62,413 bases of DNA from JAUNSR01 sp036655755 (lineage in GTDB: Bacteria > Bacteroidota > Bacteroidia > Bacteroidales > JAUNSR01). Shown here piece by piece: positions 33,896-43,311 of the stretch. The number at the start of each line of letters is the position of its first letter. The first letter of the stretch is position 1. Position numbers and translations under genes: made by a program. The notes under the pieces are model-generated. The model was not told the DNA's origin. It saw only the letters and a program-made list of their open reading frames with translations, and searched no databases. The DNA lies in assembly GCA_036655755.1 (NCBI GenBank), contig JAVVPN010000006.1, positions 1 through 62,413 of the forward strand, read 5' to 3'.

Positions 33896-36742
33896 ATGAA
33901 GACAGAGTACCTTGCGCCGCGTCATATCGGCATTACAGACCAGGACCTTCCTGAAATGTTGAAACACATCGGTGTTTCTTCGCTTAACGAACTCATACAC
34001 CAAACCATTCCTGAACAAATTCTGCTAAAAAAACCATTACACCTTCCGATACCGCTTTCGGAACGGGAATATCAGGAACATATTGCCGATTTGGCCGCCG
34101 AAAATAAATTGTACACCTCTTATATCGGCCAAGGATGGTATGATTGCCTTACTCCGGGTGTCATTTTACGAAATGTATTTGAAAATCCGGTATGGTACAC
34201 TTCTTATACGCCCTATCAGGCGGAAATTTCACAGGGGAGACTGGAAGCACTCATGAATTTTCAGACTATGGTGTGTGAATTGACCGCTATGGAACTTGCA
34301 AATTGCTCTTTACTCGACGAATCAACAGCCGGTGCGGAAGCTGCAACCATGATGTATAATCTGAGAAGTCGCGAGCAAATAAAGAATAATGCAAACAAAC
34401 TCTTTATTGACATCCATCTGTTTGAACAAACAAAAGCGGTGATTCATACACGGGCCCTGCCGCAAGGAATAGAAATTGTTACCGGCGATTTTGAATCGTT
34501 TGTTTTTACACCTGATATTTTTGGTGCAATCATACAGTACCCGAATAACAATGGAGAGGTAAAAGAGTATAAGTCATTTGTAGAGAAAGCCCATTTGGCA
34601 GAAGCAAAAGTGGCGGTGGCGGCTGATATTCTAAGTCTGGCTCTGTTAACTCCACCGGGAGAATGGGATGCGGATATCTGCTTCGGAAGCACGCAACGAT
34701 TGGGTATTCCGATGTTTTACGGTGGCCCGTCGGCAGCTTTCTTTGCTACCCGTGAATCTTATAAACGGAATATGCCGGGACGTATTATCGGCTTTTCGAA
34801 AGATACGTACGGAAAAGAGGCTTTACGCATGGCACTCCAGACCCGCGAGCAACATATAAAACGAGAAAAGGCTACTTCTAATATTTGTACGGCACAGGCT
34901 CTTTTGGCTACGATGGCCTCCTTTTACGGAGTATATATGGGTCCGGATGGATTAAAATCGATAGCATCACGCATTCATCGGTTAGCTTGTTCGCTTGCTA
35001 CCGAATTAGAAAAACAAGGATACAGACAACTGAATAATGCGTTTTTTGATACATTACACATCGCAACTCGTGGAGATTCGAATGAGGAAGTGCGCAAATT
35101 GATGGAGTCTAACCGGATTAATTTATATTATGCTCCGGATGGTAGTTTACAAATCAGTTTGGATGAAACCACGACTCAAGAGGATATCAATCTGCTGATT
35201 CAGTTGTTTGCCAAAGCAGCAAACTGCAGTATTTATTCGGACGAAACTTCGCTTGCAGAAGAGGTGCTCACGGAAGAGATGACGCGCAAATCTGCTTTCA
35301 TGCAACAACCGGTATTTAACGATTATCATACCGAAACCGAATTAATGCGTTATATCAAACGATTGGAACGAAAAGACATATCCTTGGCTCATTCTATGAT
35401 CCCGCTGGGCTCATGTACAATGAAGCTGAATGCAGCTGCCGAATTAATTCCACTTAATGATTTGCGTTGGGGCGGCATACATCCGATGGCACCTGCTGAT
35501 CAGGCAGCCGGCTATCAGCATCTTATTTTCAATTTAGGTAAATATCTACAAGAGATTACCGGCATGGATCATGTCAGTTTCCAGCCAAATTCGGGTGCAG
35601 GTGGTGAATATGCAGGCTTACGCACGATAAGAAGCTATCAGGAAAGTATCGGTGAAGGTGATCGGAATATCGTATTGATACCAGCTTCAGCACATGGCAC
35701 GAATCCCGCTTCGGCAGCACAATGCGGATATGATATCGTTGTGGTTAATTGTGATGCTCAGGGCAATGTAGATATGGACGACTTGAAAATAAAAGCAGAG
35801 CAATATAGCAGTCAATTAGTAGCCTTAATGATTACCTATCCTTCTACGCACGGGATTTTTGAGAAGGAGATCATCGCTTGTTGTGATTTAATTCATGAGC
35901 ATGGAGGCCAGGTATATATGGATGGCGCTAATATGAATGCTCAGGTTGGATTGACAAGTCCGGGATTCATCGGAGCAGATGTTTGTCATCTTAATCTGCA
36001 TAAAACATTTGCAATTCCGCATGGCGGCGGCGGCCCGGGCGTAGGTCCGATTTGTGCAAAAGCACATTTGGGTGACTATCTGCCCCATCATCCGCTTAGC
36101 GACGGCTCGCGGCTTGATACAGTTTCGGCTGCTCCTTACGGAAGTGCCGGAGTATTGGAGATTACCTACGGCTATATCCGAATGATGGGAGCTGAAGGCT
36201 TGACGCAAGCCAGCCGGATAGCGATTCTGAATGCTAATTATCTGGCCTCATTATTAAAAGATACATATGGCATCGTTTATACCGGATTCGGAGGCCGTGT
36301 CGGACATGAACTGATATTAGAGTGCCGCACATTGAAAGAACGCTCCGGTATCGACGAAACAGACATATCGAAGCGGTTAATGGACTTCGGCTACCATGCT
36401 CCTACCCTTTCATTTCCTGTACATGGTACATTGATGATTGAGCCGACCGAAAGCGAAAGTAAAAAAGAGTTGGATCGCTTTACCGAAGTGATGTTAATGA
36501 TTTATCAAGAGATACAGGAAGTCATGGATGGGAAAGCCGATACAAAGGATAATGTATTGAAAAATGCACCACATCCACAATACGAGGTGTGTGCCGATCA
36601 ATGGCAACATAGTTATTCACGCCAGAAGGCAGCCTTTGCGTTGCCTTGGCTCGAAGAAAATAAATTCTGGATAAACGTTGCCCGGATTGATAATGCGGGA
36701 GGCGACCGGAATCTGGTAGCACGCATCTGCAATTGCATGTAA
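33896..36742 (+). CDS. gcvP: Glycine dehydrogenase (decarboxylating), single-chain P protein
   Basis: The 948-residue PLP enzyme is the P protein of the glycine cleavage system. It decarboxylates glycine and transfers the aminomethyl group to lipoylated H protein. The N- and C-halves that are separate subunits in some bacteria are fused here. The PLP lysine is in NLHKTFAIPHGGGGPG near residue 702, after MDGANMNAQVG. Length is normal for the fused form. No gcvT, gcvH or lpd gene lies in the window, so the system is split across the genome. A very strong terminator follows. Confidence 0.96.
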   Translation: MKTEYLAPRHIGITDQDLPEMLKHIGVSSLNELIHQTIPEQILLKKPLHLPIPLSEREYQEHIADLAAENKLYTSYIGQGWYDCLTPGVILRNVFENPVWYTSYTPYQAEISQGRLEALMNFQTMVCELTAMELANCSLLDESTAGAEAATMMYNLRSREQIKNNANKLFIDIHLFEQTKAVIHTRALPQGIEIVTGDFESFVFTPDIFGAIIQYPNNNGEVKEYKSFVEKAHLAEAKVAVAADILSLALLTPPGEWDADICFGSTQRLGIPMFYGGPSAAFFATRESYKRNMPGRIIGFSKDTYGKEALRMALQTREQHIKREKATSNICTAQALLATMASFYGVYMGPDGLKSIASRIHRLACSLATELEKQGYRQLNNAFFDTLHIATRGDSNEEVRKLMESNRINLYYAPDGSLQISLDETTTQEDINLLIQLFAKAANCSIYSDETSLAEEVLTEEMTRKSAFMQQPVFNDYHTETELMRYIKRLERKDISLAHSMIPLGSCTMKLNAAAELIPLNDLRWGGIHPMAPADQAAGYQHLIFNLGKYLQEITGMDHVSFQPNSGAGGEYAGLRTIRSYQESIGEGDRNIVLIPASAHGTNPASAAQCGYDIVVVNCDAQGNVDMDDLKIKAEQYSSQLVALMITYPSTHGIFEKEIIACCDLIHEHGGQVYMDGANMNAQVGLTSPGFIGADVCHLNLHKTFAIPHGGGGPGVGPICAKAHLGDYLPHHPLSDGSRLDTVSAAPYGSAGVLEITYGYIRMMGAEGLTQASRIAILNANYLASLLKDTYGIVYTGFGGRVGHELILECRTLKERSGIDETDISKRLMDFGYHAPTLSFPVHGTLMIEPTESESKKELDRFTEVMLMIYQEIQEVMDGKADTKDNVLKNAPHPQYEVCADQWQHSYSRQKAAFALPWLEENKFWINVARIDNAGGDRNLVARICNCM

Positions 36743-36753
36743 TTGCAAAATAG

Positions 36754-36797
36754 AAAAGCGGGTTTTAATGAGTTGCGGCTCATTAAAACCCGCTTTT
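36754..36797. terminator. Bidirectional terminator between gcvP and yigZ
   Basis: A perfect 19-base-pair stem (36754-36772 with 36779-36797) has a 6-base loop. It carries A and T tracts on both flanks and lies between convergent genes. Confidence 0.92.
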
Positions 36798-36802
36798 TGT
36801 TT

Positions 36803-37402
36803 TTATTCTTTAAACCGTAACGATTCAACTTTAGACAGACGCGCTTTCAATCGCTCTAATTCAGAAGTACGGATGCGCAATGTCATTTCGCAATCCATAT
36901 CGAAATATTGAGAAATAATAGTCGGGCCATCCTCTTTTACGATTCGCATTACCTGATTTAAATAAGGATATTCAAAAATGATATAGATATCTTCTTCTAC
37001 CAGACATTCTATAATGTTATTATTGCGGATTGCATCGGCTGCCGCTTCGCGATAGGCTACAATAAGACCACTCGTTCCCAACTTAACTCCTCCAAAATAG
37101 CGAATTACAACAATCAGGATATTGGTGAGTTCAAATGAATTAATCTGTCCCAAAATCGGCTTTCCGGCCGTTCCGGAAGGTTCGCCATTATCATTCGAAC
37201 GAAATTCCGTACGCTCATGCCCAATCATATATGCCCAGCACACATGGCGGGCGTCATAATATTTCTTTGCATAATACTCGATTTGCTCTTTTGCCTCTTC
37301 TACCGTAAGCACCGGAACAGCAAAAGCAATAAACTTGCTCATCTTTTCCTTATAGAGCCCTTCTGATAAATCGGAAATTGTTTTATATACGTCTTCTTGC
37401 AT
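36803..37402 (-). CDS. yigZ: YigZ/IMPACT family protein
   Basis: The protein is about 199 residues. The N-terminal UPF0029 (IMPACT) domain has the signature GEPSGTAGKPIL near residues 80-91 and VIRYFGGVKLGTSGL near 105-119. A C-terminal DUF1949-like domain has a ferredoxin fold. Eukaryotic IMPACT regulates the GCN2 pathway; the bacterial role is unclear. I choose the ATG at 37402 (MQEDVYKTI) because a TATTTTTG box at 37423-37430 coincides with the longer start and would leave no leader for it. Confidence 0.88.
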   Translation of the reverse strand: MQEDVYKTISDLSEGLYKEKMSKFIAFAVPVLTVEEAKEQIEYYAKKYYDARHVCWAYMIGHERTEFRSNDNGEPSGTAGKPILGQINSFELTNILIVVIRYFGGVKLGTSGLIVAYREAAADAIRNNNIIECLVEEDIYIIFEYPYLNQVMRIVKEDGPTIISQYFDMDCEMTLRIRTSELERLKARLSKVESLRFKE

Positions 37403-37422
37403 AAACTTCACATAATTCATCA

Positions 37423-37430
37423 CAAAAATA
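37423..37430 (-). promoter_or_regulatory. Candidate -7 box for yigZ
   Basis: The minus strand reads TATTTTTG. It predicts transcription from about 37418, which supports translation starting at 37402. Confidence 0.5.
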
Positions 37431-37432
37431 AG

Positions 37433-37474
37433 AAATCCCCGGCAGAAAGCAAGTATGCAATTCTACCGGGGATC
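37433..37474 (-). terminator. Terminator after the glycogen phosphorylase gene
   Basis: On the minus strand ATCCCCGG pairs with CCGGGGAT with an inner AGAA/TTCT pairing, followed by a T-rich tract. It lies 25 bases after the phosphorylase stop. Confidence 0.75.
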
Positions 37475-37498
37475 TATTTCATCTATAGATCGATATTA

Positions 37499-40054
37499 TC
37501 AAAACCAACGTACGTACGCGAAATCCTGACGATGTGGAAGATCCGGATTTTTAGGATACATGCGGAATGCGTATTTAAACATACCGGCATTCATCAACGT
37601 ATAGTCTAGTTCATAATAGGATACCGAACCTTCGGTACGCACCATTTTCATCTCTTCTACATTAAACAGATCGGCTTTACCCTCTTTCATGTTGGTAACT
37701 ACAAATTCAATACCCACACAATTAGGCATATCTTTGCGGTCGATTGCTACCCGAATAGTATACTGTTCTCCTACATGAGGGTTCACCAATAATCCTTCCG
37801 GAATATTAACAGACAAAACATCTATTTCATTCCATTTTGAAGCAACATCTTCTTTCCATGCAGCAAGTTCTTTTGCCTTTTCAAAATTATTAGCCATTAA
37901 TAATTTCGAGCGTTTTCCCTCTTTATTATAGAATCGATCATAATAATCATTCAACATTCGCTTCATTGTAAAGCGTGGGGCTATTTTTGCAATCGAATGT
38001 TTGATATACTGTATCCATTCGGGCGAATATCCCTTACTGTTTTTAGCAAAATAAAGCGGAACGATCTGGTTCTCAAAGATAGAGTAAATCGTTTCAGCGT
38101 CTAACTGATCCTGATGCGACTGATCCTGATAAGTCCGCTTATCAGTCAAAGCCCAACCTGCACCTTCTACATATCCTTCGTACCACCAACCGTCGAGCAC
38201 AGAAAAGTTTAGAACACCATTCATTTCGGCTTTCTCGCCCGATGTTCCCGAAGCCTCCAACGGACGTGTAGGTGTATTCATCCAAACATCAACACCTGAA
38301 ACAAGTCTTTTGGCAACCTGCATATCATAATTCTCAACAAAGATAATTTTGCCCAGAAATTCAGGTCGTCGTGAAATTTCAACAATATGGCGAATCAATT
38401 CCTGACCACCGCCATCTGCCGGATGCGCTTTACCTGAAAAGATAAACTGTATCGGACGATCCGGATTATTCACAAGTTTAGCCAAACGATCTAAGTCAGT
38501 AAACAGCAAATGAGCACGTTTATAAGTAGCGAAACGACGGGCGAAACCTACCAATAGCGCATTCGGATTCACTTTATCGATTGTTTGAAGAATTTTCGAC
38601 GGATTTTCCTGTTTTTGGCTCAGCTTATCTTTAATTTCACTACGAATATAGTTTACAAGTTTGTTTTTCAACTCACGACGTATTTCCCAGATTTGCTCAT
38701 CTTCTACATCATAAATCGCACTCCACATTTTTTCGTTGTCCTGATTCTTAACATAATTAGCGCCAAAAATCTTTTCATATTCGTCTTTCCATTCAGAAGC
38801 AGCCCAGGTTGGCATGTGTACACCATTTGTTACATAACCCACATGCAACTCATCGGCAGCATATCCTTTCCAGATTGGCTGGAACATATGTTGCGAAACT
38901 TTTCCGTGCAACCAGCTTACCCCATTCACTTCCTGACAGGTATTGCAAGCAAACACACTCATCGAAAACTTCTCGTGCGAATCCGGATTTTCACGTCCGA
39001 GATTCATCAGATCCTGCCATGAGATACCTAATTTCTCAGGGAATTGCCCCATATATTTGCCAAACAACGATTCGTCAAAACTATCGTGCCCCGCTGGTAC
39101 AGGAGTATGTACCGTATACAAAGAAGACGCACGCACTACTTCAAGAGCCTGATCAAATGTCAGCTTATCTTTCTGAATATAATTCGCCAGACGTTGCGCA
39201 TTAATTAAAGCCGCATGTCCTTCATTACAATGATAAATATCTTTTTTAATACCCAGTTTATCCAATAACAGGATACCACCGATTCCTAACAGATACTCCT
39301 GTTTCATACGGTTTTCCCAATCACCGCCATAAAGCTGGAAGGTAATTGAACGGTCGTATTCACTGTTTTGCTCTACATCCGTATCCATCAGATAAAGCGG
39401 AATACGTCCCACATTTACACGCCATACGTTTGAATAAACAATACGATCATGAAACGGAACTTCCAGTAACACCGGACGTCCACTTTCATCCATTACCTGA
39501 TCAATGGGTAAATGGTTGAAATTCTGAGCCTCATAATTCGCCTCTTGATTTCCGTCGATTGACAAAGTTTGCGTAAAGTATCCATAGCGATAAAGAAATC
39601 CCACCGCCGTCATACGAACATTCGAGTCGCTCGCTTCTTTCAAATAGTCGCCAGCCAATACGCCTAACCCTCCCGAATAGATTTTCAAGCAATTCGCCAA
39701 GCCATATTCCATAGAAAAATAGGCAATTGAAGGGCGCTCCTGATCGGGGGTTTCATTTTTATATTCATGATAATCGCGACAAACTTTTTCAACTTTTCGC
39801 ATCATGTTCTGATCGCGTACGATCTCTTCCATGCGCTCATAGCTAATCATTTCAAGCATCATCACCGGATTACCTCCACTCTTTTTCCATTTTACCGGAT
39901 CAATTTCAGAAAATAACTCAGTTGCTTCAGAATTCCATACCCACCAAAGGTTACGTGCTAACTCTTCAAGACACGATAATTCGGCCGGTAATTTTGATTT
40001 TACAGTAATATCTCTCCAGATGGGTGTATTTGTATTACTTACCTGAACTTTCAT
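37499..40054 (-). CDS. glgP: Alpha-glucan (glycogen) phosphorylase, GT35 short-type
   Basis: The 851-residue enzyme releases glucose-1-phosphate from alpha-1,4-glucans. The N-terminal DUF3417-type region (LEELARNLWWVWNSEA) marks the subgroup distinct from E. coli GlgP. Catalytic-domain motifs are YFSMEYGLANCLKIYSGGLG near residue 110 and the PLP-region sequence EASGTSGEKAEMNG near 605. A C-terminal ~90-residue beta extension is present. It lies 21 bases downstream of the glycogen synthase gene, so synthesis and breakdown enzymes share one transcript, with flux presumably set by metabolites. Confidence 0.92.
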   Translation of the reverse strand: MKVQVSNTNTPIWRDITVKSKLPAELSCLEELARNLWWVWNSEATELFSEIDPVKWKKSGGNPVMMLEMISYERMEEIVRDQNMMRKVEKVCRDYHEYKNETPDQERPSIAYFSMEYGLANCLKIYSGGLGVLAGDYLKEASDSNVRMTAVGFLYRYGYFTQTLSIDGNQEANYEAQNFNHLPIDQVMDESGRPVLLEVPFHDRIVYSNVWRVNVGRIPLYLMDTDVEQNSEYDRSITFQLYGGDWENRMKQEYLLGIGGILLLDKLGIKKDIYHCNEGHAALINAQRLANYIQKDKLTFDQALEVVRASSLYTVHTPVPAGHDSFDESLFGKYMGQFPEKLGISWQDLMNLGRENPDSHEKFSMSVFACNTCQEVNGVSWLHGKVSQHMFQPIWKGYAADELHVGYVTNGVHMPTWAASEWKDEYEKIFGANYVKNQDNEKMWSAIYDVEDEQIWEIRRELKNKLVNYIRSEIKDKLSQKQENPSKILQTIDKVNPNALLVGFARRFATYKRAHLLFTDLDRLAKLVNNPDRPIQFIFSGKAHPADGGGQELIRHIVEISRRPEFLGKIIFVENYDMQVAKRLVSGVDVWMNTPTRPLEASGTSGEKAEMNGVLNFSVLDGWWYEGYVEGAGWALTDKRTYQDQSHQDQLDAETIYSIFENQIVPLYFAKNSKGYSPEWIQYIKHSIAKIAPRFTMKRMLNDYYDRFYNKEGKRSKLLMANNFEKAKELAAWKEDVASKWNEIDVLSVNIPEGLLVNPHVGEQYTIRVAIDRKDMPNCVGIEFVVTNMKEGKADLFNVEEMKMVRTEGSVSYYELDYTLMNAGMFKYAFRMYPKNPDLPHRQDFAYVRWF

Positions 40055-40075
40055 AGTGATATATTTAGTATTGGA

Positions 40076-41734
40076 TTAAACATTTTTTTCTTCTTCCCGT
40101 TTTCGGGCAGTTCTTATTGCCTGATCATAGGCAGTTTCATAATAGCTGATAAAATTTTTCCATTCGGCATGAGAAGCCAATTCACGGGCGTGCGCTCTGA
40201 TTTTCAACATCTCGCCCGGAGGCATATAAGTTAATTCATGAAGAGTCGTAGCAATCCCTTTCACCACCTGATCACTGTTCGAATCAGTACGATGAATCAC
40301 CTTCACTCCCGATAAAATACTATTGCCGACTCCTTCCGATTCACACCATTTACCAAACCCTGACAAATCAGTTGTAACGGTTGGCACACCAAAGGCAATA
40401 CTTTCGAGTGGCGTATATCCCCATGGCTCGTAATAAGATGGAAAAACGGTAGCATCCATTCCGATTAATAGATCATAATAGGTCATATTCAGAATACCGT
40501 CATCCCCCTTCAAATAAGAAGGGACATAAACCACCTTTACTTTATCGGACGCATCATTTCGGAAACGTAACTCATGCAATCGATTCAATATTTGGTCATT
40601 CTGTGGATTATGAAGCGTATGCGTGATGATTGGGTCCGATAACGGATGCTGTATATAAGAAAGAGTGGATAATTGATGTTGCAGATCATGACGAGGCTCT
40701 GCTACCCATGCCGGAACAAGAATAAAAACAATTACTTCTTTATGGAGTTGTTCATGACGAAGTTGATCGAGCGCATTAATAAAGACATCGAGGCCTTTAT
40801 TCTTAAACTCGTAACGGCCGGCCGTTGCAACCAGAAATGCATCCTGGGTTGCGGTATAACCCACTAGTTTTTCCGTAAGATTCAATAAAGCGGCACGTGC
40901 TCTTTCTTGCAAAAGTGAATATCGTTCTTTTACCGGAACGAAATCTTCTTCGAAGCCATTCGGAGTAACCAATGGCATTCGTTCAAGCAATTGGTTGCTT
41001 TCGCGAGCGGTTATATCGCTTACCGTCGTAAAAGCATCCGCCTGATGAGCAGCTTGTTTTTCAATGGAATGTTTCGATTCCATGTTCAGTTCTTTTGCCA
41101 TTTGATCGCCAAAGTAGCCTTCCAGATAATCATATAGCGGTTTATTATTGCCGGCTATTGAACGACCGATTGATGTGGCATGCGTTGTAAAGACCGTCGC
41201 GATGTCCGGTTCGAATTTTTTAAGGAAAAGCAGTCCCATACCGGTTGTCCATTCATTAAACTGCGCAACCACCTTCTTATTCTTGCCTTCCCAGAAATGA
41301 TACAAACTCTGAGCCACCAAAGCCGCGCTGTATGCAAACATCGAAGCTTCATCGTAATCGCCATATGCATGTAGAGAATCTACACCATACCAATTCCACA
41401 TATTGGTATATACCTGATCTTTATGTGCATAATAAAGTTCGAAATCCACCAGGACAACCATCGGTTTACCGGGGATATTCCAATATCCTGTACGCACCTT
41501 CAATCCCTCCAGAAGAGCTTTCACCCGCCATTCGGGCAAGACATCAGCCGATTCTACAAATGTGGGATTTGGTGTATCTTTCCAGATATCCGGTCCTATA
41601 AAAACCAGATGATCACCAAACAATTCCTTTAAGGTTCTGGCTTTTGTTGATAAAACGGTATATATTCCTCCCACCAGATTACATACCTCCCAACTCACCT
41701 CTATCAAGTAATCGGGTTTCTCTAATTCATTCAT
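40076..41734 (-). CDS. Glycogen synthase of the eukaryote-like GT3 family
   Basis: The 552-residue glycosyltransferase extends alpha-1,4-glucan. The N-terminus reads SWEVCNLVGGIYTVLSTKA near residues 14-32, which is typical of GT3 and contains the GGIYTV sugar-nucleotide loop. SYYEPWGYTPLESIAFG near residues 430-446 has the two catalytic Glu of GT3 (E-x7-E). Bacterial glycogen synthases are usually GT5 GlgA; the GT3 type is the animal/fungal and Bacteroidota form. Whether it uses UDP- or ADP-glucose cannot be told. It heads an operon with the phosphorylase. Confidence 0.92.
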   Translation of the reverse strand: MNELEKPDYLIEVSWEVCNLVGGIYTVLSTKARTLKELFGDHLVFIGPDIWKDTPNPTFVESADVLPEWRVKALLEGLKVRTGYWNIPGKPMVVLVDFELYYAHKDQVYTNMWNWYGVDSLHAYGDYDEASMFAYSAALVAQSLYHFWEGKNKKVVAQFNEWTTGMGLLFLKKFEPDIATVFTTHATSIGRSIAGNNKPLYDYLEGYFGDQMAKELNMESKHSIEKQAAHQADAFTTVSDITARESNQLLERMPLVTPNGFEEDFVPVKERYSLLQERARAALLNLTEKLVGYTATQDAFLVATAGRYEFKNKGLDVFINALDQLRHEQLHKEVIVFILVPAWVAEPRHDLQHQLSTLSYIQHPLSDPIITHTLHNPQNDQILNRLHELRFRNDASDKVKVVYVPSYLKGDDGILNMTYYDLLIGMDATVFPSYYEPWGYTPLESIAFGVPTVTTDLSGFGKWCESEGVGNSILSGVKVIHRTDSNSDQVVKGIATTLHELTYMPPGEMLKIRAHARELASHAEWKNFISYYETAYDQAIRTARKREEEKNV

Positions 41735-41833
41735 AAGTTACTGTTTTAGAGAGAATCTGTTTCGACCTCTCGATTAACAGAAATCATCCCGGCTGCGGGA
41801 AGAGATCCGAAATTCAACACTGGGTTAAAGTCG

Positions 41834-41863
41834 CAAATTTAAAATAATTTACTTTAATTCAAC
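41834..41863 (-). promoter_or_regulatory. Promoter of the glycogen operon
   Basis: The minus strand has TAAATTTG (41834-41841) and GTTG (41860-41863) separated by 18 bases, close to the Bacteroidota consensus. The leader to 41734 would be about 90 bases. Confidence 0.6.
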
Positions 41864-41977
41864 CTTATGCCTGATTTATTTTAAGAAATGCTTCCTCAAA
41901 CGTTATAGAAAAGGCCTAGAGATGAAAAAGGAATATCCTAACAACCTATAAGTCAACGATATCCCTTTACTCTTCAT

Positions 41978-42190
41978 TCAGCTTTTCTGCTCAATCCGCT
42001 TTTTCAACTCATCATACTCTTCCTGAGTAATATCGCCCGTGGCTAATCGGTCTTTTAAGATTTGTAGCGCGTCTCTTTCTGCCGGATCCCAACCAGTTTT
42101 GTCAATCCGGTTTTTCGGACCATGCTTCTTGAGATAAATCAACAGACCTATTACTACTAATCCAAATAAGATAAAAAACAGCATTCCCAT
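41978..42190 (-). CDS. SHOCT-domain small membrane protein
   Basis: The 70-residue protein has one N-terminal transmembrane helix (MLFFILFGLVVIGLLIYL), a basic linker, and a C-terminal SHOCT motif (ALQILKDRLATGDITQEEY, then DELKKRI). SHOCT segments are short helical modules thought to mediate oligomerisation. It is a frequent envelope-associated small protein with no known specific role. It is monocistronic. Confidence 0.85.
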   Translation of the reverse strand: MGMLFFILFGLVVIGLLIYLKKHGPKNRIDKTGWDPAERDALQILKDRLATGDITQEEYDELKKRIEQKS

Positions 42191-42315
42191 ATCCGAAACA
42201 GATCTATTAGTTAATAAAAAGAAGTAAACTTACCTCCTTCTTCTGCTAGAAATAACAAGCTACGACTCTTTAAAGTTCATCTGCGGTTAAGTCGTATATC
42301 TTACAAAAAATTTAT

Positions 42316-42323
42316 TATATTTG
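42316..42323 (+). promoter_or_regulatory. Candidate -7 box for the gene at 42362
   Basis: TATATTTG lies 38 bases before the start. Confidence 0.45.
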
Positions 42324-42361
42324 TGTGTTGGATTTTACTATGAACTTAAAACTTATCAGTT

Positions 42362-42643
42362 ATGGCATCCATTAAATTTTTAAAGAAAGGGATATCTTCA
42401 ATGGCTAACGAATTGGCTATGGCATGTTTGTTATCAAAGGCAGAGCTTTCAGATACCGACGTACAAAAAGTAAATACGATTTTGGCTGAAATCTACAATT
42501 TTGAAGATACATACCGCATAAAAGCTCATTTGTATGCTCATGATAAAAACCGGAAAGAGATCCGCAAATATTATGACTCGCTGTATGATGAAATACAACA
42601 ACAGGCACAGGCGATTGTTGATCAAATCAAAACGTTGAACTAA
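42362..42643 (+). CDS. Small conserved helical protein of unknown function
   Basis: The 93-residue protein appears all-helical, soluble and without a signal peptide. I do not recognise a named family, but coding quality is good and the gene has its own promoter box and terminator. Phrases include FEDTYRIKAHLYAHDKNRKE and a Gln-rich C-terminal helix (EIQQQAQAIVDQI), consistent with a coiled-coil dimer. Confidence 0.6.
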   Translation: MASIKFLKKGISSMANELAMACLLSKAELSDTDVQKVNTILAEIYNFEDTYRIKAHLYAHDKNRKEIRKYYDSLYDEIQQQAQAIVDQIKTLN

Positions 42644-42667
42644 TCATCTGCTTTTTATTTTTCATAG

Positions 42668-42718
42668 ATGTCATCCCAAACGCAGGGAATTATTCGCTCC
42701 GTTTAGGATGACATTTTT
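42668..42718 (+). terminator. Terminator before the acyltransferase gene
   Basis: ATGTCATCC and AAACG (from 42668) pair with CGTTT and GGATGACAT (to 42713), and a T run follows. It overlaps the first codons of a longer acyltransferase frame and so rules out a start at 42708. Confidence 0.8.
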
Positions 42719-42740
42719 AATTTACTTTTATCTCCTTCTT

Positions 42741-43301
42741 ATGCAACTGAAACAAAAAATCAGTAAATGGATTCTACACCTTTTCAACTGGAAAGTGATT
42801 GTAACCGTACCCAAACTTGACAAATCGGTAATTTGCGTTGCACCCCATACCAGTAACTGGGATTTTATTATCGGCAAACTAGGTTATACATCCGTAGGAA
42901 TGACTGCCCATTTCCTAATTAAAAAAGAATGGTTCTTCTTTCCTTTCAACCTGATATTCAAAACAATGGGAGGTATACCTGTTGAACGGAGCAGAAAAAC
43001 CAGACTTGTAGACCAGGTTGTGAATATGTTTAATCATTATCCGGTTTTCAATGTAGCAATCACCCCCGAAGGTACGCGCAAACGCAATGACCATTGGAAA
43101 AAAGGATTTTATCATATCGCATTGAAGGCAGGAGTACCTATTCAGCTCGCATATCTTGATTTTAGCCGTAAAGTAATGAGTATCGAAAAAATATTTATTC
43201 CTACCGGCGACGAAAAAGCAGACTTCGCTGTCATCAACGACTATTATAAAGATGTAAAAGGGCGTCATCCGGAGCAATTTGCTCTTCATAAGATCTCTTA
43301 A
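42741..43301 (+). CDS. Lysophospholipid/1-acylglycerol-3-phosphate acyltransferase (PlsC-like)
   Basis: The protein is about 186 residues and membrane-associated. The PlsC domain is visible with APHTSNWDF near residues 34-42 (H-x4-D catalytic pair), GGIPVERSRK near 75, and TPEGTRKR near 103 (acceptor-binding EGTR). This short group acylates glycerolipid precursors or other acceptors. The start at 42741 (MQLKQK) is forced by the overlapping terminator upstream. It ends 10 bases before the omega-amidase gene. Confidence 0.85.
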   Translation: MQLKQKISKWILHLFNWKVIVTVPKLDKSVICVAPHTSNWDFIIGKLGYTSVGMTAHFLIKKEWFFFPFNLIFKTMGGIPVERSRKTRLVDQVVNMFNHYPVFNVAITPEGTRKRNDHWKKGFYHIALKAGVPIQLAYLDFSRKVMSIEKIFIPTGDEKADFAVINDYYKDVKGRHPEQFALHKIS

Positions 43302-43311
43302 TCTTATCTTT

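Noticed and set aside
38585..39204. Two long plus-strand open frames (145 and 131 codons) opposite the glycogen phosphorylase gene
   Set aside because: They lie entirely antisense to a conserved 851-residue gene and overlap each other in different frames; their products look like no protein family.
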